This document shows, in pieces, positions 1 through 5,040 of a stretch of 5,040 nt of DNA. This DNA is from Flavobacteriaceae bacterium. Its GTDB lineage: Bacteria; Bacteroidota; Bacteroidia; Flavobacteriales; Weeksellaceae. Under the pieces are notes generated by a model. The model saw nothing but the letters and a program-made list of their open reading frames with translations, was not told where the DNA came from and made no database searches. The stretch lies in contig JAITOO010000127.1 in NCBI GenBank assembly GCA_031289875.1, positions 1 through 5,040 on the forward strand. The letters run 5' to 3'. The position numbers were made by a program, and so were the translations under genes. Each line of letters starts with the position of its first letter. Positions within the stretch are counted from its first letter, which is position 1.

Positions 1-19
1 TCTCACTGCCAAATCGACA

Positions 20-1264
20 TCACTTCATATCAAAAATAATCAATCCCGACAGAAGTTTCGGTTCGACGTAGGCGGTTCTTCGCGGCATTTTCAAACCTAA
101 ATCGGCAACTTTTTGCAAATCCGGCAAGGGCGCAGGGTAAAATCCGAAACCTGCTTTATATTCTCCGTTGTCCACCGCTTTTTTTAAATCCAAAATGCCA
201 TCCATATTTCCCGTTCCCTTGATAAAGGAAATCCGCTTGTCGTTTTCCTTCATTTGAAGAATCAGGCTAAGTAGATATTTTTCAAATAGATAAGCATCCA
301 AATTCCCTACACCTTCGGGCTTGCCTCTATACTCGTGCTTGATGTACAGACCGTAAAATTCACCGTCCAAATACATGCTGATATGATGTTTTTGAGAGGG
401 AAAATACGGCGTTGTCCCTTTGAAATTTATGGTAAAATGCTCGGCTAACTTCTCTAAAAATTCTTCTTCCGTCATGCCGATACTTTTTATTAACCGATTG
501 TATTCGCTGATTTTAAAGGATTGATGAGAGGTCATCAGCGCCATGACGTAGTGGTCGTAATCCCACAAAAAATCTTTGCCTTTGCCTTTCCCCTTTTTTC
601 TCACAGTTTCGGAATGTGCGACAGATCCCGCCACGCGGTAAGTGCCGTCGGCAAGATAGACTTCCGGAATTTTTTCTATGGTTTCTTTAAACTGGGACAA
701 CTTCAATCGGTTTTCTATCTTCCACATTTTGTGGATAATACCAAAATCATCTGTTAAATAAATGATAGGCTTGCTTTTCTTTTCTAATTCCGTCATCACT
801 TCCAATTTTGGATTGGATTCGTGAACGAGCAAAACAGGATTGCTCTGAAAACGAACAATGTCTAAAAATTGGCAGAAAACTTTTTGTTTTTCTTCAACAA
901 TATCCTCTGACGCCTTGATATTCATATTCTTAAAATCATCAACGGAAACAAGACCAATAACCCCTCCGAACGTGTCGCCGTTAGGTTTCTTTTGCTCATA
1001 AATGTAAATTGCGGCGGCATCTTGTTCCAGCACTTGTTGTTCCAGATATTCCTCAAACCTTTTCCGTACTTTTTTGAATCTTGCAGACAAAGGAGCTTCG
1101 CCGCGGGCAAAAGTAGCACGGATAACGTCTATGTATGATATTTTTTTTCCTCTTAATTTACTTTTAATTTCTGCCTCTGTATATATCTCAGGGCTGTACA
1201 TCGGAAATTTGTTGATGTTTTCTTCCTTAACGTGCAGTCCTTTAAACGGTTTAAAATTTACCAT
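20..1264 (-). CDS. DUF1015 family protein (COG4198), motif-degenerate
   Basis: This 414-residue protein is assigned to the DUF1015 family, whose function is not firmly established. Support: the N-terminal KPFKG; a central stretch around 86-115 (YIYEQ, then GGVIGLVSVDDF); NPVLL near 142-146; the LADGTYR block at 204-210; EYNRLIK at 254-260; and a C-terminal EPKLLSGL at 401-408. Length is usual for the family and the frame is open throughout. The start at 1264 is the only early ATG and lies 37 bases after the serA stop, so the gene is probably last in the serine operon. The oddity is that family signatures are eroded. ADGHHR reads ADGTYR, the usual HE pair reads SE at 119-120, the DKxxDR-like stretch is absent, and the N-terminal PYDV motif is missing. 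A KKGKGKGK loop lies at 223-230. A role in serine phosphate metabolism is inference from context only. Family assignment is fairly secure; activity is doubtful. Confidence 0.85.
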   Translation of the reverse strand: MVNFKPFKGLHVKEENINKFPMYSPEIYTEAEIKSKLRGKKISYIDVIRATFARGEAPLSARFKKVRKRFEEYLEQQVLEQDAAAIYIYEQKKPNGDTFGGVIGLVSVDDFKNMNIKASEDIVEEKQKVFCQFLDIVRFQSNPVLLVHESNPKLEVMTELEKKSKPIIYLTDDFGIIHKMWKIENRLKLSQFKETIEKIPEVYLADGTYRVAGSVAHSETVRKKGKGKGKDFLWDYDHYVMALMTSHQSFKISEYNRLIKSIGMTEEEFLEKLAEHFTINFKGTTPYFPSQKHHISMYLDGEFYGLYIKHEYRGKPEGVGNLDAYLFEKYLLSLILQMKENDKRISFIKGTGNMDGILDLKKAVDNGEYKAGFGFYPAPLPDLQKVADLGLKMPRRTAYVEPKLLSGLIIFDMK

Positions 1265-1301
1265 TCAATTTATATTTAATTTTATACAACACCTTGCCGT
1301 T

Positions 1302-2255
1302 TTATTTTTGATAAAACCGCACTATTTGCTCTGCCAGTTCAATTCCTATTCTATCCTGTGCTTCTTGCGTGCTTCCGCCAATGTGCGGAGACATCGACAG
1401 TTTCGGATTCATCAGCAAAGTAATTTCCGGAGTGGGTTCGTTTTCAAACACGTCCAAACCTGCACCCCAAATTTTGTTTTCGTTCAACGCTGCTGCCAAA
1501 GCCGTTTCATCGACTACGCCGCCGCGCGAAGCGTTTACCAGTACGACATTTTTCTTCATTTTTTCCAATTCTTCTTTTCCAATCACATATTTTTTTTGTT
1601 TTGGAACATGAAGAGAAATCAAATCGGCATTTTTCAAAACCTCATCTAATGTGATCGTAGTTATCTGAAAATCAACTTTTTGTCCATCGAAAAAATCCAA
1701 TGTAAGCGTTTTCGTAATTGGTTCAACATCGGAGGCTATTACTCTCATTCCTAACCCAATACCTATTTTTGCGACTTCCTGTCCAATTCTACCAAAACCG
1801 ACGACGCCGAGCGTTTTTCCGCCAAGTTCCGAAGCATCGGAATAGGCTTTTTTCAATTTGGAAAAATTGTGGTCGCCTTCCAACGGCATATTGCGGTTGG
1901 CTTCCTGCAAGTTTCTGACCAACGTGAAAAAATGAGCAAAAACGAGTTCTGCCACCGAATGCGACGATGCCGCAGGCGTGTTTATCACTTGGATTCCCTT
2001 GTTTCGGGCATAATCAACATCAATATTGTCCATGCCGACACCGCCTCTTCCAACAATTTTCAACGTTGAACAACTGTCTATCAAGTCTTTACGGACTTGG
2101 GTTGCGCTTCGCACGAGCAGAACTTCTACATTGTTATCTTGAATAAATTTTGCCAACTGCTCCTGTGCCACTTTGACGTTAAAAACTTCAAATCCTTTGG
2201 CTTCCAAAAACTTAACCGCTTCTGCGGAAATACCATCGTTGGGTAATATTTTCAT
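1302..2255 (-). CDS. serA: 3-phosphoglycerate dehydrogenase, short ACT-less type
   Basis: This is a cytosolic D-2-hydroxyacid dehydrogenase of 317 residues. It is predicted to oxidise 3-phosphoglycerate to 3-phosphohydroxypyruvate with NAD, the first step of serine synthesis. Visible features: GRGGVGMDNID at 69-79; the Rossmann GFGRIG at 153-158, with Asp176 at the end of the second strand as expected for NAD preference; and the catalytic set Arg244 (NASRGG), Glu273 (ENEP) and His291 (SPHIGGST). The protein ends soon after the catalytic domain, so it lacks the C-terminal ACT domain of the roughly 410-residue E. coli enzyme. ACT-mediated serine feedback is therefore not expected. The family is broad and the motifs alone would allow another 2-hydroxyacid substrate. 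The specific call rests on the adjacent serC, 52 bases upstream in the same orientation. The leader before the ATG is A/T-rich with no Shine-Dalgarno sequence. Confidence 0.9.
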   Translation of the reverse strand: MKILPNDGISAEAVKFLEAKGFEVFNVKVAQEQLAKFIQDNNVEVLLVRSATQVRKDLIDSCSTLKIVGRGGVGMDNIDVDYARNKGIQVINTPAASSHSVAELVFAHFFTLVRNLQEANRNMPLEGDHNFSKLKKAYSDASELGGKTLGVVGFGRIGQEVAKIGIGLGMRVIASDVEPITKTLTLDFFDGQKVDFQITTITLDEVLKNADLISLHVPKQKKYVIGKEELEKMKKNVVLVNASRGGVVDETALAAALNENKIWGAGLDVFENEPTPEITLLMNPKLSMSPHIGGSTQEAQDRIGIELAEQIVRFYQK

Positions 2256-2307
2256 TATCTTATGGTTTAAATTCCTATTTCCTTTTTTTTATTTTTTTAT
2301 TTAAAAA

Positions 2308-3372
2308 TTAAGCCGTTCTTTCCAATTCTTTCATTACTTCAACTAAAAGTTGGACGCCCTCTATCGGCATGGCGTTGTAAATACTTGCACGATAGCCTCC
2401 TACGGTTCTGTATCCTCCAATTCCGACAATGCCCGCCTCTTTCCACATTTGGTCAAATTTGGTTTTATATTTTTCGTCGTCATTGAGGAAAAAGCAAACG
2501 TTCATCAGCGATCGGTCTTCCTCCACGCAAACGCCTCTGAACAAAGGGTTTCTATCGATTTCGCCGTACAGCAGTTCTGCTTTGGCTTTATTCTGTTTTT
2601 CAATTCCTGCTACGCCGCCTTGTTTTTCTAACCATTTGAGATTCATTAAAGTAGCATAAACCGCAAAAACAGGGGGAGTGTTCGCCATGCTGTCTTTGTC
2701 AATATGTACCTGATAATCAAGGTATGACGGCAAATTGCGTCCTGTCTTGCCTAAAAGCGTCTTATCCACCACGACCAAAGTCGTTCCCGCAGGACCGATA
2801 TTTTTCTGCGCTCCGGCATAAATCAGCCCGAACTTGTTGAAATCCATATCTCTGCTCAGCATGTCCGAAGACATGTCGCAGACTATCGGCACATGGAGTT
2901 CGGGAAAAGTCTTGATTTCCGTCCCGTAAACCGTATTGTTCGCCGTGAGGTGCAAATAATCAACATCGGTTGGAACTGTATAATTTTTAGGAATATGGGT
3001 ATAATTGTCTTCTTTGGAAGAAGCGACTACGTCAATGTTTCCGATTTTTTTTGCTTCTTTGATTGAGGCTGAAGCGAAATTTCCGCTGTCCACGTATGCC
3101 GCTTTGGTTTTCAGCAGATTGAGCGGCGCCATGGCAAACTGCAAAGTCGCTCCGCCCTGCAAAAATAGGACTTCGTGAGTGTCGTTGAGTTTCATCAATT
3201 TTTTTACCAAAGTTCGGGCTTCATCCATAACCGCGATGAAATCTTTGCTTCGGTGGGAAATTTCTATCAAAGAAAGCCCGCTATTATTGAAATTCAAGAT
3301 TGCCTCTGCCGACTGTTGAAGAACCTCTGAGGGCAAAGTGGAGGGTCCTGCGCTGAAATTGTATTTTCTCAT
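2308..3372 (-). CDS. serC: phosphoserine aminotransferase
   Basis: SerC is a class V, fold-type I PLP aminotransferase of 354 residues. It converts 3-phosphohydroxypyruvate and glutamate to O-phosphoserine and 2-oxoglutarate. In Bacteroidota it may also serve the phosphohydroxythreonine step of PLP synthesis. Diagnostic features: the N-terminal NFSAGPSTLP at 5-14; ISHRSKDF at 38-45; QGGAT at 72-76, which binds the cofactor phosphate; Asp166 in CDMSSD, which contacts the pyridine nitrogen; the Schiff-base Lys190 in AGAQKN; NTPP at 231-234; and a C-terminal GGYRASIYNAMP ending near 336, which carries the substrate-binding Arg328. Length is normal and no domain is missing. The position where most SerC proteins have a PLP-stacking Trp (TGxW) appears to be Phe99 in DSGNF. 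The gene starts 47 bases after the ferredoxin stop and precedes serA, so co-transcription is likely. Confidence 0.97.
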   Translation of the reverse strand: MRKYNFSAGPSTLPSEVLQQSAEAILNFNNSGLSLIEISHRSKDFIAVMDEARTLVKKLMKLNDTHEVLFLQGGATLQFAMAPLNLLKTKAAYVDSGNFASASIKEAKKIGNIDVVASSKEDNYTHIPKNYTVPTDVDYLHLTANNTVYGTEIKTFPELHVPIVCDMSSDMLSRDMDFNKFGLIYAGAQKNIGPAGTTLVVVDKTLLGKTGRNLPSYLDYQVHIDKDSMANTPPVFAVYATLMNLKWLEKQGGVAGIEKQNKAKAELLYGEIDRNPLFRGVCVEEDRSLMNVCFFLNDDEKYKTKFDQMWKEAGIVGIGGYRTVGGYRASIYNAMPIEGVQLLVEVMKELERTA

Positions 3373-3419
3373 TAAGTTTCGTTGATTTAAGTGAATTTTA
3401 TTATTTGTTTTTGCTTTTT

Positions 3420-3767
3420 TTAAAGATGTAGAAATTCCTTTTTTGCTAATAATTCCTCGTGCGTTTCGACGTGGTCTTCGTCAGGAATACAGCAATCCAC
3501 CGGACAAACAGCCGCGCACTGAGGCTCATCGTGGAAGCCTATACACTCTGTGCATTTGTCCGCCACAATATAGTAAACATCATCTGAAACAGGCTTCTGA
3601 GGCGCATCAACCTCAATCTGCAAACCCGATTTTGTTACAACTATTCCTTTTAAATCTGTCCCGTCAGACATTTCCCAATCGACTGCACCTTCGTAAATTG
3701 CGTTGTTGGGGCATTCAGGCTCACAAGCTCCGCAGTTTATACATTCGTCTGTAATTTTTATAGCCAT
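3420..3767 (-). CDS. 2[4Fe-4S] dicluster ferredoxin
   Basis: This is a 115-residue acidic, soluble electron carrier with two cubane clusters. The first binding set is Cys9, Cys12, Cys15 and Cys19 (CxxCxxCxxxCP). The second is Cys72, Cys75, Cys84 and Cys88, with eight residues between its second and third cysteines, as in Allochromatium-type ferredoxins. Two further cysteines, 92 and 93, follow the second set. A 52-residue segment separates the two motifs, and a charged, probably helical tail (EELLAKKEFLHL) ends the protein. The frame stays open to an ATG at 3872, but that start would overlap the divergent reductase gene and add 35 non-ferredoxin residues. MAIKITDECINCG is the standard family beginning, so 3767 is chosen. 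It is the first gene of the predicted serine operon and head-to-head with the acyl-CoA reductase. Its redox partner is not identifiable from the sequence. Confidence 0.95.
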   Translation of the reverse strand: MAIKITDECINCGACEPECPNNAIYEGAVDWEMSDGTDLKGIVVTKSGLQIEVDAPQKPVSDDVYYIVADKCTECIGFHDEPQCAAVCPVDCCIPDEDHVETHEELLAKKEFLHL

Positions 3768-3781
3768 AATTATTTTTCGCG

Positions 3782-3789
3782 TATTTTTG
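3782..3789 (+). promoter_or_regulatory. candidate -7 box for the acyl-CoA reductase
   Basis: The plus strand reads TATTTTTG, a full match to the Bacteroidota -7 consensus TAnnTTTG. Transcription would start near 3796, about 39 bases before the ATG at 3835. The best -33 candidate is TTTA at 3757-3760, with a 21-base spacer. It matches TTTG in three of four positions and lies inside the start of the ferredoxin gene. In DNA this A/T-rich, such matches arise easily by chance. Confidence 0.35.
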
Positions 3790-3798
3790 CAGGCAAAA
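3785..3798. repeat. perfect short inverted repeat between divergent promoters
   Basis: The sequence TTTTGC-AG-GCAAAA is a perfect 6-base inverted repeat with a 2-base centre. Its two arms form the inner TTTG parts of the two opposing candidate -7 boxes. The symmetry could be an operator for a dimeric regulator or simply a product of the mirrored promoters. It is too short to be a useful terminator. Confidence 0.4.
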
Positions 3799-3801
3799 TT
3801 A
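3794..3801 (-). promoter_or_regulatory. candidate -7 box for the ferredoxin-serine operon
   Basis: The minus strand reads TAATTTTG, a full match to TAnnTTTG. Transcription would start near 3787, leaving a leader of about 20 bases before the ferredoxin ATG at 3767. The nearest upstream TTG on that strand (3814-3816) is only 12 bases from the box, so the -33 element is poor or absent. The support is the box itself and its position. Confidence 0.35.
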
Positions 3802-3834
3802 AGAATTTTTCTACAATTATTTAATATATTATTA

Positions 3835-4869
3835 ATGAATTTTACAACAAGAATTAAGTCTTTATCGACCATTGGCAGTTTGATTCGTCAATTTGTCATA
3901 AAAGAAACCGAAAAATCGGCAGTTTATTACGAATATGAAAATGTAATCCGCCTTGCGGAACAAAAAAATCCATGGTTCACGAGAGAAAACATTTTATACG
4001 CTTTGAATTATTGGGGAAAGGTTCTTTCGGAAGAAATCATATCCAACTGGCTGACCGGCTATAACTTGAAATCAAACGAACCGAAAAATATCGGTTTGGT
4101 ACTGGCAGGAAATATCCCGATGGTCGGGTTGCACGACTGCCTGTGCGTTCTGCTGACGGGAAACCGCGCCAAAATTAAACTTTCGTCCAAAGATGATGTT
4201 TTAATTCCTTTTGTTCTGAATCTCTGGAAAGAATTTTGTCCCGAAATTGAATTTGAATTTATTTCAAGATTAAATGATTACGATGCAGTTATCACAACGG
4301 GCAGCGACAACACAGCACGATACTTCGAATATTATTTCAGTCAAGTTCCGCATATTATCCGTAAAAACCGTACTTCGCTGGCGGTTTTTACAGGCAGCGA
4401 GTCCGACGATGATTTAAAAAATTTCGCCCAAGATGTTTTTTTGTATTTTGGTTTGGGCTGCCGAAACGTAACGCAGATTTTTATTCCTGAAAATCATGAT
4501 TTGGATTTGATTTTCAAGGCGTTTCTACCGTATCAAAACGTTGTCAATCATAATAAATACGCCAACAATTACGATTACAACAAGGCAGTTTACCTGCTGA
4601 ACAAAGACATTTTCTGGGAGAATAATTTTGTTTTGCTAAAAGAATCCGATGCGTTATACAGTCCGCTGGCAGTGCTGTTTTTCAAGCGTTATCAAGATTT
4701 TTCCGAAGTCGAAAAATTTGTGTCGGACAATCATGAGAAAATCCAATGCACGGTGGGAAACGGCGAAATTGGCGGCAAAGCCTGCGTTCCGTTCGGGGAA
4801 ACTCAAAACCCGAAAATCAACGACTATGCCGACGGCGTTGATACCGTTCGGTTTTTAATTAATTTGTAA
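3835..4869 (+). CDS. LuxC-type acyl-CoA reductase, short Bacteroidota form
   Basis: This is a 344-residue protein related to the LuxC acyl-CoA/acyl-ACP reductases of the aldehyde dehydrogenase fold. These enzymes reduce an activated acyl group to an aldehyde with NAD(P)H through a thioester on cysteine. Support: a cofactor-binding-like segment IGLVLAGNIPMVGLHD at 86-101, followed by LLTGNRAKIKLSSKD near 106-120; ITTGSD at 153-158; the active-site block FGLGCRN at 205-211 with the presumed nucleophile Cys209; and the family-typical C-terminal DYADGVDTVRFL. Bacterial luciferase LuxC is about 480 residues, so this is a compact form. No luxD, luxE or luxAB is nearby, and luminescence is not implied. 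The frame is open upstream to 3703, but that would overlap the ferredoxin gene. The ATG at 3835 gives the expected N-terminus (RIKSLSTIGSLI). Substrate and physiological role are unknown. Confidence 0.88.
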   Translation: MNFTTRIKSLSTIGSLIRQFVIKETEKSAVYYEYENVIRLAEQKNPWFTRENILYALNYWGKVLSEEIISNWLTGYNLKSNEPKNIGLVLAGNIPMVGLHDCLCVLLTGNRAKIKLSSKDDVLIPFVLNLWKEFCPEIEFEFISRLNDYDAVITTGSDNTARYFEYYFSQVPHIIRKNRTSLAVFTGSESDDDLKNFAQDVFLYFGLGCRNVTQIFIPENHDLDLIFKAFLPYQNVVNHNKYANNYDYNKAVYLLNKDIFWENNFVLLKESDALYSPLAVLFFKRYQDFSEVEKFVSDNHEKIQCTVGNGEIGGKACVPFGETQNPKINDYADGVDTVRFLINL

Positions 4870-4878
4870 ATGAGGAAG

Positions 4879-5040
4879 TTATAAGTTTTTGAATTTTTCT
4901 TTGAGTTCTTCCAGCCTTGCAAGGAACTCTTTTTCAATTTTCATATCAATGACCGTGTTTGCAGTTTCTTCTGTGATACTTTTCACCTCTTGTTTTTCGG
5001 GTAGTTTTTTATCTAAAATTTTCTCTAAAATTTCCTTTCC
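4879..5040 (-). CDS. C-terminal end of an unidentified protein (partial, runs off window)
   Basis: An open minus-strand frame enters at the right edge and ends with TAA at 4879-4881, giving the last 53 residues of a protein whose start lies outside the window. The fragment begins GKEILEKILDKKLPE and ends ARLEELKEKFKNL. It is very rich in Lys and Glu, with leucine spacing suggestive of amphipathic helix or coiled coil. No cysteine, transmembrane stretch or family motif is visible, so I do not assign a function. The frame is uninterrupted and has the charged composition of real coding sequence. Its stop lies 9 bases from the convergent reductase stop, which is typical compact packing. An ATG within the frame, at the Met of IDMKIEKE, is too near the end to be a plausible start. 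Confidence 0.7.
   Translation of the reverse strand, partial: GKEILEKILDKKLPEKQEVKSITEETANTVIDMKIEKEFLARLEELKEKFKNL

Larger units (their letters stand above)
3768..3834. promoter_or_regulatory. divergent intergenic region between ferredoxin and acyl-CoA reductase
   Basis: These 67 A/T-rich bases separate the two divergent start codons, so they must hold, or lie beside, promoters for both the ferredoxin-serC-serA-DUF1015 operon and the reductase. Boxes resembling the Bacteroidota -7 consensus TAnnTTTG occur on both strands, flanking a short palindrome. Neither has a good TTTG -33 box at the usual 19-21 base spacing. No Shine-Dalgarno sequence precedes either ATG. The role follows from geometry; the exact elements are uncertain. 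Confidence 0.6.

Noticed and set aside
521..757. Plus-strand open frame of 78 codons inside the DUF1015 gene
   Set aside because: It is fully antisense to a conserved gene, and its Phe/His-rich composition reflects the reverse complement of Lys/Glu codons.
1074..1649. Plus-strand open frame of 191 codons across the serA/DUF1015 junction
   Set aside because: It is antisense to two well-supported genes, has low-complexity Phe/Ser/Gln-rich composition typical of a shadow frame, and shows no motif.
2256..2307. T-rich tract between serC and serA as a terminator
   Set aside because: On the transcribed minus strand this is an A-rich leader with no stem, so it would not terminate; it fits an A/T-rich translation leader.
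3373..3419. Separate promoter for serC
   Set aside because: No TAnnTTTG box is seen on the minus strand in this 47-base gap; read-through from the ferredoxin is simpler.
3703..3834. Upstream extension of the acyl-CoA reductase to 3703, giving a hydrophobic N-terminus that resembles a signal anchor
   Set aside because: The extra 44 residues are antisense to the ferredoxin coding sequence and the intergenic region. The ATG at 3835 begins the family-like sequence.
3768..3872. Upstream extension of the ferredoxin to a 150-residue product starting at 3872
   Set aside because: It would overlap the divergent reductase start, span the promoter region, and add 35 residues unlike ferredoxin. The ATG at 3767 gives the usual N-terminus.
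3835..4869. Bioluminescence (lux) system
   Set aside because: Only a short LuxC-like reductase is present. There is no luciferase, acyl-transferase or synthetase gene, and such reductases are found in non-luminous Bacteroidota.
4903..4934. GAGTTC / GAACTC inverted repeat (15-base loop) followed by five Ts, a possible terminator for the plus-strand reductase
   Set aside because: The stem is only 6 bases with a long loop and a short T run, and it lies in the coding part of the converging gene, where the sequence is explained by codons. It is too weak to call.

Overview
The window looks like chromosomal DNA of a Bacteroidota bacterium, most likely from the Bacteroidales. The support is the gene order, which I recall from Bacteroidales genomes (dicluster ferredoxin, serC, a short serA, a DUF1015 gene, with a divergent short LuxC-type acyl-CoA reductase). 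Start codons also lie in A/T-rich leaders without a GGAGG-type ribosome binding site, and the one divergent intergenic region carries TAnnTTTG-like boxes. The species cannot be named from this sequence. I see no mobile element, CRISPR array, tRNA or rRNA.

Layout: positions 20-3767 hold four complete minus-strand genes, transcribed right to left: a 2[4Fe-4S] ferredoxin (3420-3767), phosphoserine aminotransferase serC (2308-3372), a short ACT-less 3-phosphoglycerate dehydrogenase serA (1302-2255) and a divergent DUF1015 protein (20-1264). The gaps are 47, 52 and 37 bases and hold no convincing terminator or internal promoter, so the four genes probably form one operon. A 67-base divergent region (3768-3834) separates this operon from a plus-strand acyl-CoA reductase (3835-4869). 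The last 162 bases are the C-terminal end of another minus-strand gene (4879-5040), which converges on the reductase with only 9 bases between stop codons.

How the genes fit together: SerA and SerC catalyse the first two steps of the phosphorylated serine pathway, from 3-phosphoglycerate to 3-phosphohydroxypyruvate to O-phosphoserine. No serB phosphatase is present in the window. The DUF1015 protein sits where a third pathway component might be expected, and its family shares a DGHHR-like signature with ParB/SerK-type proteins. This copy has lost the histidines of that signature and several other family motifs. The ferredoxin and the reductase are linked by head-to-head position, but their joint role is unknown.

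This is mostly a housekeeping metabolic locus. The best leads are the motif-degenerate DUF1015 protein, the mirror-image promoter boxes in the divergent region, and an atypical residue at the presumed cofactor-stacking position of SerC.
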